Of a stretch of DNA of 64,000 nt, positions 35,410 to 48,235 are shown one piece after another. This stretch comes from Mesodorylaimus sp. YZB2_4 (lineage: Eukaryota; Nematoda; Enoplea; Dorylaimida; Dorylaimidae): contig JASANH010000449.1 in assembly GCA_030248295.1 (NCBI GenBank), forward strand, positions 310,001 to 374,000, read 5' to 3'. The position numbers and the translations under genes are program-made. Below the pieces are notes generated by a model that was not told the DNA's origin, ran no database searches, and saw only the letters and a list, made by a program, of their open reading frames with translations. Position 1 is the stretch's first letter, and each line of letters opens with the position of its first letter.

Positions 35410-38400
35410 CTAATAAGCTGCACTTTCGAAATCATAGTCTTCGAGTTTGTCCCCATTTCTTCTAAAATATCCGCCAGTGTGCTTGTCAGTAATTCTGGTC
35501 AGCATGGCCATGATCTCAGTGACTGACTCGGCTGGTGTGACCATGTGGTGTTCGAGCAGAAACTCGGGCACCGAGCTTTGGCCGTGATTGTGACGACATT
35601 GTTGCAGCATATGTCTGGTCATGTCGGTGTCCACGTAACCAGGACAAATGCAAATTATTACGATACCATCATCTTTCAGGTCGTAGCTTAGGTTCTTCGA
35701 AATAATGTTCAAGGCTGCCTAAAAATGAGTGTCAGTTTTGAAAGCAACCCCTCGTTTAGTAAATTTAGTACCTTTCCAGCAACATAGCCATAAAATCCGA
35801 ATTCGCTAGCGCTGAATTCAACTTTTGTGTGTAAGCCACCAGAATCGCTGGAAATATTGACAATTGCTGCTTTCGATATGGACATTGGAGACGATGCATG
35901 TTTTGCTGCTGCTTGTTTCAAAAGTGGAAGAAACGCCTGAAAACTATCAGATTCAATTGGGCAATGAAGGAATAAAAACACATCAGAAAAGACACAAAAA
36001 TATACTCAAAAACCTCGTTCCGACCTGATCTGACAAAGACCTGTTGGATCTGCTCGTTGTTCACGTCCATGAAAAATTACAGCAGAGCCACTGGCATCTG
36101 CCTAAGGAGAAGTATTTTTGCGACAGCCGTGCTATCTTATAGCCTGTTGACCGAAACACAGACCTACATGAGGTCAGAGGCTTCATTTTTAAAGTTAATT
36201 AGTTTTCTAGCAATTTTTGATCGCCAGAAAGCGGAATAAGCAAGCAAATATCTTCCCCGTACTTTTAGAAAGATCTTCAGAGATCACTGAGACCCAAAAT
36301 CAGTTGTATTAATCTGGGGAACCTTTGAAGGGGACTAACGATCAGCATTGGGAACAGGGCCTAGAGGGGATACTTTCGAGAGGGGCCTGTATTCACGATG
36401 GTCGCTGCCCCACGAAAGGAGGGAGATCGATACCCTTCCCAGGATGGAAGACCTTACGATTAGGACAAAATCCTCACAATCAGACTGGAAGTGCAACTTT
36501 CTGGAAAATTTTCCAGTGAGAACATGGTTGATTCTAGCGTCAGTTTTGTACAGTACAATAGAAAAAGATCCATCAGACGGACATTCTGTCTTGTTCGCAC
36601 TGGATATTTACAATTTTCGAGTAAGGAACATCATTCAAATAGATGACAAAAGAATTTGTGAAAATCTGAAAAAGGGTAATTCAAGGCACAATAGGAACTG
36701 TATCCAGCTGATAAAAGGCTCGAGAAAAGTCGTCTTTACAACCCAGGTCAAATGTTTGGCCTGAAATCACTTATTTGGGCGCGGAGGGCGACTTTTGCTC
36801 TTGCCTTATTTAAGCACATTATTATTAACAAAACTGTAGCCGACATTGATCAGTCAGAACTAAAATTTTCAAGAAAAATCGCTTCTGGTCCTAATTCTTT
36901 TAAAGGCTGGGGTGGCGGGTGGTGCGATACAGCGTTTTTGGCATTATCATGCTGATAGGCACCCATCACTGGACCTGGGCATGTCTTTTTTCCATATGCT
37001 GATGGAAACTACACCAGTTGTTGAGACTTACGATTAGTTTTGCTTTCTGCTCACGGCAATACACTAGATCCCACGCATAAGCAGACATGCGAGGCAGGGG
37101 GCGCTCGTACACCATGCGTGAGTCAAACATACTAGGCACATATACAGTGGTAGGGTTTCAGTACATCCCTATGCGCACTGACAGCAGGCATGGTAACCCA
37201 AATAATTATGATTTTTCAATTGTATTTCAAGTTTTGGCCGCAGTTTGAAAGAAAAACCAAAGCTGGTTTGTGTAATATAAAATCCAATTCAAGCTAAGGG
37301 TGCGCCGTGCCGTGGTCACAACTTTGTAATATCGTTGGGCATATATCACTAAACTGGATGTGCCAAACTCTATACAGCTCAGAACCGATGTGAATATGCA
37401 AAAGTATTTGCTGACTAGTCGGAGCTCCTGGTCGGGGACGCGTGGATTAGGCTATGAGCTGAGGAGAATAAGTGAAAGCATTAAGATGCAATAAGGGAAG
37501 AGGCGGACAAGCCTTTTTTCTAAGATTGCGCACATTCCCTCCAATTTAGTGGCACTTCTACAGAATTTCCATATTTCCCAGACAACTACGACTTCCCTGC
37601 CCGACAAAAAATAATTCAGGGGAATGCCAATAGCGGCGCTGCGACTAGGCATTTAGCATGGAAAACACAAATGTCATCTCGAACAGCTCATTAGTGCCAC
37701 CCTGTACCCCGCATGAGCATCCATTATGGGCTTGGATAGGGTATATGATACTCATCGCCGTGTGTAATAGGCGTGGATACACTTGTCTGCACCTAATCAG
37801 TGCACTGGTTCAGGGAACTGGTCTGCCTCTCCTAGGTCAGGGCCAGACACGAGGCCGAGAGTGGTATCGAGGCCGAGTGACTGGTTTGGTTTGCAGCAAT
37901 TGGGCGGCGGCTAGTATTGAGTTCCGGGTCTGAATCGCACTCTGGGCAATTCGGGCTCAGGGCCGTCAGAACCTCCGTCAGGATCGACACGTGCGGCCGC
38001 CCTCCGAGTTATGAGCCTAAACGGCCCTTGTGTATGGTTGACGGTTAAACAATACACGAAGTGTCGTGGGCTACGTGGGTTCGTTCCTGTGGCTAAGGCC
38101 GTCCACTGGCTTGTCCTAGTTCGTCCTGGGATAGGCCGAGGATTTTACGTGGAATCCTATCTGGCAACCAGAGCACCCACCTGGCTAACCATAAGTGGCG
38201 ATGTGGCATTGACATCCACATGACGATTGATCACGTCCCGGCTGATGTTTGGCAGATGATTGCCCTCTGGGTCCAGAATAGCGGCATTATAAATCAGCAG
38301 GTTCAGCCCATGCTCGCCCACCACCCCACTCACAGTGCGAACAGCAGCAGCGATCTGTTGATCGTTGGTCACGTCTAAACCACGGGTCAACTGGAGTTGT

Positions 38401-38620
38401 GACAAACCGTTTAAGTCAGGCCTCCGTCTTGCTCACCTAGTTCCACCAAATGCACGTTTTTGTGCACATTCGACAAAGACACCAAATCTTTCGCTTGGTC
38501 TATTTTTCGGCCAGCGGCAAAAATATGCTTTGGTCCGTCCGCCAGAATGGCGAATTGTCGAACAAGCTCGAATCCAATACCCGCCTTTGCACCAGCCACA
38601 AAAACAGATTTCGGGCCCAT
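35410..38620 (-). CDS. Short-chain dehydrogenase/reductase, sniffer / C-factor type
   Basis: Four exons on the minus strand: 38620-38437, 38374-38181, 35936-35772, 35718-35410, summing to 852 bases, 283 residues. The ATG at 38620 opens MGPKSVFVAGAKAGIG, a Rossmann beta strand plus TGxxxGIG-type cofactor loop. Exon 2 begins DVTND and carries LLIYNAAIL in place of the usual NNAG. Exon 3 has NISSDSGGL (catalytic serine) and YVAGK (YxxxK, Tyr about 177, Lys 181). Exon 4 has CPGYVDTDM and ends GGYFRRNGDKL. The join at GTTTAG before 38374 restores the LxxLDVT block. The family reduces carbonyl compounds with NADPH in the cytosol; Drosophila sniffer is a carbonyl reductase. Substrate unknown here. 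Intron 2 (35937-38180) is 2.2 kb, so the halves look like two genes at first sight. Confidence 0.88.
35937..38180 (-). other. Intron 2 of the short-chain dehydrogenase gene
   Basis: 2.2 kb, no supported coding exon on either strand. Open frames on the plus strand near 36325-36764 and 37658-37933 lack splice context and similarity. Confidence 0.7.
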
Positions 38621-40491
38621 GGCATTGAGAGCCTGGCTGCAAAGTATCAGCCTGATCGATACACAGAACTGCAACGGCAGCGAAATCCAAAAACTGCTTT
38701 TGTGAAAAATGTCAGAAATTTGCGATGATGCAGTCTGTGGCACTGCTGGCTAGTGGTGCTAAAGTTGTTTCAGGGATGTTCGATAGTCGACGCAGACTAA
38801 TGGCGTGCAAGCACTATATTAGCCCAGAATCCAGATTTACGGTCGAATACCACTACTGGCGGTCTCAGCAGACATCGAGGCGCATTTATTCATCAGTGGA
38901 GCGAATTCAAAATTGCCAGTTGCTAATGCTGCTTCCACTGCCAGTGCAGGAACTGCTGCTCGGCCGTGCTCATTCTTGTCATGACTACAGTGATTGCAAT
39001 AAATGGTTATATTGTTGGGTTGTGTCCTGAGTGTTCGCCTGCCCAGCCCGTTCGCCTAGTGCATAATAAGCGAATGGAGTCGTGACCTCGGATTCTAGCC
39101 TGCTCGCCTAATCTGAAAGACGACCTAGGCGCGAATTTTGAACGCATTTGACGCGATGGGCACTTTAGGCTGTCAACTTTTTCTTGTCCAGGAAAACTTT
39201 GACCTAAACACGATATAAGAAGATGCAAATTACATGCTATGCTATGCTGTACTAAAGCGCATTTTGCTGGAAACGTCTCCTTGATCAAACTCACTGATAG
39301 TATGATTAAACTCACCGCGATATCCTCCACGAGATATTTTGAGCCACGGAAGCAGCATCTTTAGCTGACTGATCATTAAAACGTTGAAAAATTTATTGGA
39401 ATCACGCTTGCTTCTTTTTTAAGGCTGCTGATTGGTTTCTCAAATAGCATTCACACAGTAGAAAAACTGATCACTATCGTTTATTTTTCGGTCCTTCTTT
39501 GATCTAAAAAGGCATTTGACTGTTTCTCGCATTTGGCATCTGGTATGTAGTGTAGAAATTCTTGTACAGTTTTGACGACTGTCGTCCTGGCTTTCTCGGT
39601 GGCCCCTATAATACGTGATGCTGAATCTGAATGGCATATTCTTTTTTCAATATTCTGACATCGATTCTAGAGTGCACTTCGTCCTAGTAAAAGCTTGAAT
39701 AATGCTACCGTTTATGCTATCGAAGTTAATTCATACAATACTCGCTGTACAACTAGGTGGCACACCAATCGTCTCTGTGACTGTAGCTAGGTAACTACAG
39801 CCTGTATTTGGACTCAAACTGCCACCTGATCTGCGTTTTGATCACCGTAGCCACCCTGCCAGGCAAACTCGTCATGATGCAAAATACATGCCGAAAAAAG
39901 GCAAAGCCATACTTCATTCTGTTATCTTTCGCACATTGCCTTTCGCGGGACAATATCTACTCGCTTCTTTTCTCCGTCGGCTGCTGTTACCTGACCACGC
40001 TAGCCACCGCATCCACCTTTTGGTCGGGACAATGACAAAATATTTGTTCTTGTCTGGAACAACCACATGTTTCATGTGTACACACTCCAACTGGCCATAG
40101 AGAGAGTAGAGCATCACGTTGTCTGCATGCACGCCACACGTACCCCTTGCTTCACCCCCATTCCATATTCGTCTGGCATCAGGCCCGCCAGAACTTCTTT
40201 GATGCAATAGTCTCTGCAAAGATTCCAGTCTTAGTGTCCAGACTTTTTGGGTTTAAGCGTGCAGTGCAACTATTTATAACAGTAACATATAAAAAAAAAC
40301 AGTGTCTAATTTACAGCAATACAAACACCACAATAAGTTCATGCTTTTTCCATGAACAACTCAATAACAAGCAGAGAATCCCCAAAACGGGTGAGGGGAC
40401 AAAGTATGTGTGACAAGTGAGCCTCTGGTCGTTATAACAAGAAGCTTTCTCCACAGTAATCCCTACAGATACAGGACAACCTTCATCGACC

Positions 40492-40526
40492 TTCTGCACT
40501 AGGGCACTATGGGCCCTAGTGCAGAA
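40492..40526. repeat. Perfect 14-bp inverted repeat
   Basis: Arms TTCTGCACTAGGGC (40492-40505) and GCCCTAGTGCAGAA (40513-40526), loop 7. Intergenic; could be a MITE end or structured RNA, no further support. Confidence 0.85.
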
Positions 40527-42374
40527 CATCGCCCTTCTGCCATAGTCCTGTCTTGAAAACCAAATGCAAATGTTGTCTCGATTGCAATATCAGATTTGCA
40601 ATTGAGGTGAAATTTTTTTGTTGTAGCCGACAATCCCTGAAATTATGCATGTTATTTTTAATTTTACAGATGAATCGAGTTGTTCCAGCAGTCCTTCCAC
40701 TTTCCTCCAAAATACCTGACCCTGCGGCACAAAACTAAAGCTGGTATGCAGTGTATCTCCGTGATAATCCTATGCCAGCATCTCTCTTCAGTACTTACTT
40801 CTGGAATGGCTTGTCAAATAAGCGCGTCAGTGCCATGTGCGGCGCTGACCTGATCGAGCCCAGCAACTTTAAAAACTTAAAAAACATTTTTCTAAAGTCA
40901 AAAGGCCCAACTGACGACACGATTTGGGCGGAAAAAGTTGTGAAAACTGTCCACATAATGGATGTGGAGATAGGCAGCTCCAAGAACATAAGCTCAGGAA
41001 GTACTGCTCATGATCTGCTGGATTAGTGAGATCTTATTGCAGGTCATGGGTTCGCCAGTGCCATAAGCCTTCTGATCATTGTGATCCCCAAAAAATTTGC
41101 TGCCGTGCAAAGCTTGAACACAGTTTGAGAGGGCCCCACATTGGCTTAAAAGCCCCTCCCTCACGACAGCAAGCATTGCCAAAAGAAAACGGGTTTTTGT
41201 AGTTTGGCCTAGTGGAACGAATCTCAACAACGTTAATCCAGGCATTCTTTGCCTCCAACAGATCTCACTTCCTACAGCCCATCTGCTCAACGGGAGGTGT
41301 CGCAGCCTACTTTCGCGTAAAAGTCAATTTCACAAAAGGTTGGAATCCAAGGTCCGCTTTACTGTACACTCATTAGCATCCTGAAAAACAGTGAAATGCT
41401 CTGGACACCTTTTTCTTTTAGAAGAATCTCTGGGGAAATGCAGTCGCGTCTAGGCCTCAGGGCCCCAAAACATATTTCGTGTTTATAGAGTCTTATCGTG
41501 AGTCGCCCAGAAATAAGACCCTCGAAAAATTCCAAGTTCCATAGGATTCCCGAGATTCCTAGATACCTAGTGTGTCTTTAGGGAAACCTAGATTTTTAGA
41601 ACACGGGGACTCGCAAGTCAGTTGCTGGTAGATTTCTTTAGTTGATTCTGCGTCAGTTCTGAGCCAAAGTACATTAATGTACTGTGTCTATAACCTAAAT
41701 TGGTACGGCCCATACCGACCTACTTCAGTCCCATACATCCTCCCCTGGACAGAGTACCCAACTGCCTTCTTACTGAGCATCTACTTCAGGAAAATGCTGA
41801 TACAAAATACATTTTTACACAAATGTTTTTAAAATTACATCTCGCGCTCTAATTTCCAGCATTGAAAACCTCACATCCAATTGCTATTTTTGAACTCTTC
41901 TCAACCAACCATAATTTATGCCCGTTTCCTTCCTCAAGTAACATCTTTCATATCGATTCGACAGACGACCCCTCGTCCATCGTCGACGAAACTCGACTGC
42001 GCGAAAATGCTCCATCAACATACTCTAGTGCGCCTACTCAATCTGGAACACGCATCCGGTTACATGTAACGTGTGGAAACTCGTCTTAAGTCTAGTCAAC
42101 AAGGTCTGAAAAACCGTGCGTCGCATCGAATGACTCGAATACAAATACCCCCTCGCTGAGCATGGCCACCAAGGACACCTGTTTACACGATACCAAAGTT
42201 TACATACGAGTATATGCAAGACAATGAGACCGATCCTAGCGCGCCAGGCATTCGGATAGTAAAAGCGTATCAGTTATCACATACTAGGGCAGAGTTAAGC
42301 ACGATCATTAACCTAGAGCAGACAGCATACAGTCAGTATTGGACAGATTACAACGGCATCTCTGATCGATCCTC

Positions 42375-42412
42375 AAGCGCGTGCACACTCGAATATACAG
42401 CATGCACGCGCT
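42375..42412. repeat. Hairpin with 11-bp core
   Basis: Core arms AAGCGCGTGCA and TGCACGCGCTT. Outward pairing continues imperfectly (GATCC on the left, GGATC on the right). Lies about 210 bases beyond the SH3BP5 stop codon. Confidence 0.7.
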
Positions 42413-42624
42413 TACGGATCAGCTCGAGATCGCCAGAAAAGCAGTGTTGTCATGCGAAAAGAAAAGCACCAAAAAATGGAAATAACCTATCCAAATATGG
42501 TTTACATTGAATTTCTTCAGCCTTGTGACAAATAACAGATCTCAAATTATGGTTATGGTAATTCTGGAACTCCGATCAGACCGCGACCAAAGTGCATAGT
42601 CCAGATGGCCAATAAACAAAAAAT

Positions 42625-44579
42625 TTACGAATCGCCCACTGCGCTGGCACTAGCGTGATGTTCGGGCAATTCCAAACAGGCGGTGGTAGCGTGCGATGTT
42701 CTCACCGAACACCAAGAATCTTCTTCCGATTGTTCAGCTGAATTTTGTACTCGATCGAATGCTCTGTCAATCTCTTTCATCATACCATACGGCGATCTCA
42801 TGACGATCCTTTCCAACTGCTCATCATCAAGAGCGAAGCTGGAAATACTGCTCGTTTCGCTACTGAAACCCTCGACAGACGTTTGTTTGGCCAACAAATT
42901 TGTATCGCTCCCTGGTCTCATCAGCAATACGCATGGATTGGGCATAGGCGGCGAGGCTGGTGTTTCCGGAGGAGTTGGAAATGGCTTGACGCCTTCCGGG
43001 ATAGTCTTGTATTGAACATCCAATTGTTCTGGTGGAAATGTGAACGCGCGTGTTTTCCTGTCTGAATTTGAGAAAGGTTCATTACTACCATTGCCAGAAG
43101 TGGAGAGCAACTGCTGGGCCAATAAAATAATGCCGCTGTTCAACCTCGCTCGTCCACTTTCAGACACAATGTCGGCTGGCATCGACTCGGCGCGTCGACG
43201 ATCCTCATCAGTATTAATAACCACCGCTTTAGCGCCTAAAATTTCCATAAGATCTTCAACTTTTGCTGAAGTTTTCGATTTTCGACGAAGAAAGACCACT
43301 GAAGTTTTACGTTTAGCCTCGGAATTCAATGTCCCATCCGTGTCACTTTCTTTCCTTGACGGTGGTGGATCGGGTGTTTCGCTTCCAACACCAGGGTCTC
43401 GCCTTCCCAACGATTGCCTACGTTCGTGAATCTCTTCACTTATCTTTTCCAAGTTCCTAAGCGATGTATTATAATCGTGTTTCTTTTGCTTAATTTCAGC
43501 TTCGAGTCGCTGAATCAATGCTTTTTGATCTTCAAGCACTTTCATAAATTCCACGCGTGCTTCGAAATAAGCTTTGGATTTTTGTATGGACCGTTTCAAT
43601 TCTTTTTCCAATCCCAAAACGCGGCGATTGGCTTCTCCCACTCGACATGACACACGTTTGTGCTCGTCTTCGCTTTGTATACGTTCGCGTTCGGCCTCAT
43701 TCACGCGCTGAATGTGATGATTCAAAACTTCCAGACAAGCTGGGTCCACATCACCTGGTTGCTGACGATTCAAGCCTTCTTGAGTCAACGATACCTGTTG
43801 CTTAGCTACGGCATGCAGACTATTGGCACGTTCGAAACGTAGAGCGGCTCTTTGGGCTTCTTGTTGAGCTTCGAGTAACTGAAAACAAAAACCGTGAGTC
43901 AGTCGGAAGGTCGGGTTTGGTAAAGTGCAGATTTCAGGCTTAAAGGAGAATCACGATGGATTAGATGCCAGCTGTGGGGCACAGACCCACAAGGCCAGGC
44001 CCTATAATAGATGCGCATACGGTAAGAGTGTATATGTGCACAGTCACAGCATGAATCCACGGGTACGTCTTGCAGCTGCAGGTCGTCCGAAGTTACTCAC
44101 CGAGCCTTCAAACATCAATTTCTAGCATTTACGCATATATTTCCCTCTCTCTCACCTATTGGACCTGCAAAATTTTTGGCGGCTCCTGAAGTAGACGAGC
44201 GCCCACATACCTTCATTCTGGCTTCGTAATATGGCCTGGATTTATCAATACATGCACCAAGTTTTTTGGATAATTGTTCTAATTTCTGAGTCCAACTCGT
44301 TTGAATTTCTCGAAAAGTTTCACGCGCCTGGTCTAACTGTAATTCTAATTTGTTAATAACGTCGGTAGCGATATTCAGCTTTTCCAATTCCTCGTGAACA
44401 CGATTCATATCGGGATTCATATCGGTAGTCGGCGAAATGGCTCTGCGTTCGGGCGAAACACTCTCGCTAGCACGACGATGGCCCTTCGGGCTCGTTCCTT
44501 CACCGGATCCATTATTCGTGGAAGATAATCTTGACGATGGCGATGTTGTGCGAGACCGTAAAATAGCCGCGGCTGACAT
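42625..44579 (-). CDS. SH3BP5: SH3 domain-binding protein 5 family (RAB11 guanine exchange factor)
   Basis: Two coding exons on the minus strand, 44579-44211 and 43878-42625, 540 residues, longer than human SH3BP5 (455). The ATG at 44579 starts MSAAAILRSRTTS; the frame is open further upstream, but this methionine heads a Ser/Pro-rich leader. The family coiled coil follows: NKLELQLDQARETFREIQTS, then SKKLGACIDKSRPYYEARMK, split by the intron, then LLEAQQEAQRAALRFERANS and AERERIQSEDEHKRVSCRV with SKAYFEAR. About 250 C-terminal residues are low-complexity, with several Ser-Pro sites. SH3BP5 and its nematode relative REI-1 are GEFs for RAB11 on endosomal and Golgi membranes; vertebrate SH3BP5 also binds BTK and mitochondrial JNK. 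Only the coiled-coil part is clearly conserved here. Confidence 0.9.
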
Positions 44580-46354
44580 GTGAAAGTTGTTTATCAAAAG
44601 GAGGTAGATAAAATTCACGAAAATAAAAGATTACGGGAAGTAAAAAGGACGAATAAAGTCGGTCGGCGAAGAAAAAGATCAGCTGGTCGGGACAAGGCCG
44701 AATCGTGCGCGACAAAATTCCTTGATCTTGCCCGACAAAATCACGCGGCTGGCAGCGAGCGAGCGAAGGCCACCGTCGTGCTGTACAGTAAATCACTTCT
44801 AGCGCAGCCGCGCACACAGGATAGCAGGACTTCTTTGACATAAGCGGCGGAAAAGACGAAAGTTCAAATGTAACGGCGGGAAAACGCTGCAATGCAGGTT
44901 TAGCCAGGTGGTTGGATCTTTCTGTTGAAACACCTGCACAGCCCGTCGCTTGCTCCGCTAATGATGCATTTTGCAATTCTTGCGTGTGGATTATTTAAGC
45001 TGCTGCAGCTGCTGATATGAATTTCCTGAGAGATGGACTTATCATTAGCCATAAGTGATTTATCAATGCAGCTGCAATGACCACACAAAATCATTGTCGT
45101 ATTTATTGACTACGAATGTGGCCCCTACTTTTTTCAATAGAGTTCAGCTATATTTACCCGTACCTTCAAGACATTGCAAGGATGAAAATGATCAAGCTGA
45201 AGTGGAGCCAGAAATTAGAACGAGTGTCCCAACAACAACTTACGCAGAAAATCAGTCGATCACTCTCGTGAATGAATATTGTGCATTCGGCCACCCGGCT
45301 TGCGGGACTTCAATATTTCTCAAACATATTGCATTTTATGATTTTTTTGATGAATAAGATATTTGGAAAATAAGATACAGCGTTATATCAGCTTTCTGGA
45401 TCTTATAAAATCGCCGCAATGGCTCTAACTCGCAGAGATGGAAAACGGGAGCCCCAACCACGTGCAACGGCTAATTGACGGGTGCAGCTCTGCATTAGCT
45501 CATGCTCACCAACCCGCTTTCCAGCTCCAGCTGCAGCGTGCTTCATATACATATAGCTCTGATAGTACGAGGGGCACGCAAGCACGCATTAAAATCCTTA
45601 TCGCTGAGGCCTCCCAGCAATGACAGAGCATGCTAGTTTCAGTAAAATGGCTACTATGCGGCCAGTAAAGGTTCAGCCGGAGGAGGGGCAAGCGAGCTGC
45701 CCAAGTCAGTACGCCCATGTTCGAATATGTGAGATATCGGGTTTGAGAGGGATTCTTGATTCCGATTCCACATTTATGAACGAAGCAAGCAGCCCACAGT
45801 TTTTAGTTCGGCTGGGCGGATATAGCTTAATGTCATTGTCATGAGAATGTTTCTACGATGGTGGTGGAATGATGATTGTTTTGTGATGTTCATTGGCATG
45901 ATTGGTGTTTGATGTTTTGGTCCGCTATTTTCTCAGTCATTTTTTCCTGCTGCACATAACACTACATGGGCTTGTTTCTTCTGTGAACTTTTGCTTTGCT
46001 TTTGATCAACGTAAACCTGATAACTGGCCATCCATAAAGGTCGACCACACAAAATCTTCATTTTTTTGACCACCTCCATACCCCTTTCCAACGCAGTTTT
46101 GTAAAATATTTAATCTTATGCTTTTTTGAGCTTGACAAGATGCCTTCTCCATCGAAGGTAAATCTTTTTTGATTGATGGAACGAATTTTTATTCAGTAAG
46201 AGCGTCCACAAACTTCCCCCACAACTTTTCCCTAAAAGTATTTTTTTAAGTTTTGTGGGTTGACCCACGCTGCGCCAGTTCCCCTTGGGACTTCCAACCC
46301 GTTTTGCCTATTAGCTGGCCAGCAGTCATGATATGATAAGCGGGGCCGAGGGCT

Positions 46355-46903
46355 TTGGTCATAAATTTTGATGGCGCCAGGTTTGCTATACCAAAATCAG
46401 GATACGTACGAAATTTTAAAATCCTGTTATGATGACACTTCGACAAGCTCCAGGCACATTTTACAGATCACACTGTCGGTTTCAGATCACAATATCTGTC
46501 GGATCTCCTGATTAGGGACCAATCAAAATAACTGTGACTTGTCGCCTAATCAATGAACGATCACAAGATCGCGCGCTGATCACAATATTTATGGCTGATC
46601 ACATCGATTAGGAGTGATCGCGATATTTTTGATTGATCAACTTATTGATGGCTGATAACGTGATTGTGGGGTGATCACGATGCAATGACTTATCACCTGA
46701 CAGACCGCAATCACAATCACAATTTTTTGGACAGATCGCCGGACACCGGACAGATCACAATTTTTTTGATCACTCATTTGAGTGACCGTTCGCCTGAGGG
46801 GACACCGATCACAATGTTTTTGACTGATAACTAATTGGGGGGTCGGCCACCGAACTCTTAGTTATATAAATTCAGTGATAGAGGTTGATCACAGCATTTC
46901 TGT
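46355..46903 (-). repeat. GATCA-rich dispersed repeat, copy B (inverted)
   Basis: Reverse complement of copy A (33957-34607). Carries a single ATAAATATTGTGATCAGC unit where copy A has six and a half. The same landmarks are present in the opposite orientation. Confidence 0.88.
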
Positions 46904-47194
46904 CTACACGCACGATTTAGGATCAAACAGCTGTTCAGGGCCCGATTACTGACTCCTGAACTGGCCGGACCCATCATCCCAATCCGTAAGTTTGGGGAGT
47001 CGGCGATCAATCGATCGATCGATAGGCAATCGATGAGTCCGTTTTTGAAGAATTCGTTTCGATCAGACGCTGTTCGTCTGCAGCAAAGAGTCCAAAGAAG
47101 ACGAGGTCCCTTTTTGAATATCGAAGATTCAGACGTACTTCTAGAATTTCCATCAGCTTAAAAGGCAATTCATTATATCAGTATCAGTCATAAA

Positions 47195-47239
47195 CCCCTA
47201 TTCAGGGCAGCAGAGAACCTCTGCTGCCCTGAATAGGGG
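47195..47239. repeat. Perfect 21-bp hairpin
   Basis: Arms 47195-47215 (CCCCTATTCAGGGCAGCAGA plus G) and 47219-47239, exact reverse complements with a 3-base loop. A further direct piece CTCTGAATAGGGGG follows at 47247-47260. Very long for chance; likely a recent inverted duplication or foldback element. Confidence 0.95.
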
Positions 47240-48235
47240 GTAAACTCTCTGAATAGGGGGTGCCCTCTGGGCGTACACTTAGTTACGGAAGTCGCATAGA
47301 ATGGAATGTCAAACTTTCGCACTGATGGAGTTGCTAAAAAGAGAACCTTTGGTACTTGCTACACTTCTTGTCTTTTCGACTTTACCCACATGCCTTGTCT
47401 ATCACCCCATGTCGCGCGATGGAATTTTGGCCTCATGAATTTTCTGGCACCAAATGCAGTCGAGTTTACAGCGATAACAATTATCAGCCGCCTTTTCGTC
47501 GCCCCCAGTGCTCAGCGTACGTTGTATTGCGCAAGAAGACTCTCGGCTAACGTAAGCTGCACTAAAGTAGACGATAAGAAAAGCACCTTAGTTCGATAAA
47601 CTCTGCTCGTACTTGGCACTGAACTAGCTACACAGGCACAAACAATTGCTGTAGGCAATACTGAAAGCGCTTGCGTCATTTTCTCCTGTTCTCGCGAGTT
47701 CGTGCGAACTGCGTGCACGTCATGTGCAACTCGCAGGTGCCTGGTTCATTGAAATAGTGACAGTGCGTCATTGGCAGCAAGTTCAAAAACGGGCAAAACA
47801 AAAAATGTCATAAAACTTGTAAGCAGCTACTTACGTCATTGGTTTTACTTTTATTGCTGCTTGTAATGTGATCTCTGATTGTGAAAGTTGTAAAAACGAG
47901 ATAGCAGTGTGAACTATGAGCAATCGCGGGCATGCAGTGTATGAAACCAAAGACAGACAGGTGTCAGAGATTTTATTTTGACTTTTTTGACACTTTATGT
48001 TGCAAATTTTGTTTTTCATTCAGAGTACAATTCTTAAAGTTGCAAGCTGTTTAGAGCACTAACACTAAGTTGGAGTTTCTCCGCTGTTTTCAAGCCATAA
48101 CAGGAAAACTGAGCATCTTTCAGTTCATTCAAACATCCACACGAGCACCAAACATACAAGAGTTTGTACACTTTCTGAGACATACAGTGAGAAACAGCTT
48201 GAGCAAATACAAGGTTAAACCAAATTTACAGTTGG

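Larger units (their letters stand above)
38621..42624. other. Intergenic region without a recognised gene
   Basis: 4 kb between the start of the short-chain dehydrogenase and the 3' end of SH3BP5. Contains two hairpins (40492-40526, 42375-42412). Open frames such as 39007-39330 and 40994-41290 lack recognisable similarity. Confidence 0.5.
44580..48235. other. Intergenic region upstream of SH3BP5, repeat-bearing
   Basis: Contains the inverted copy B of the GATCA-rich repeat (46355-46903) and a long perfect hairpin (47195-47239). No supported exon. The promoter of SH3BP5 lies at the left edge and is not recognisable. Confidence 0.5.

Noticed and set aside
35410-38743. Two separate short-chain dehydrogenase genes
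   Set aside because: The 38 kb part has only the N-terminal half and the 35 kb part only the catalytic half; phases join exactly across a 2.2-kb intron.
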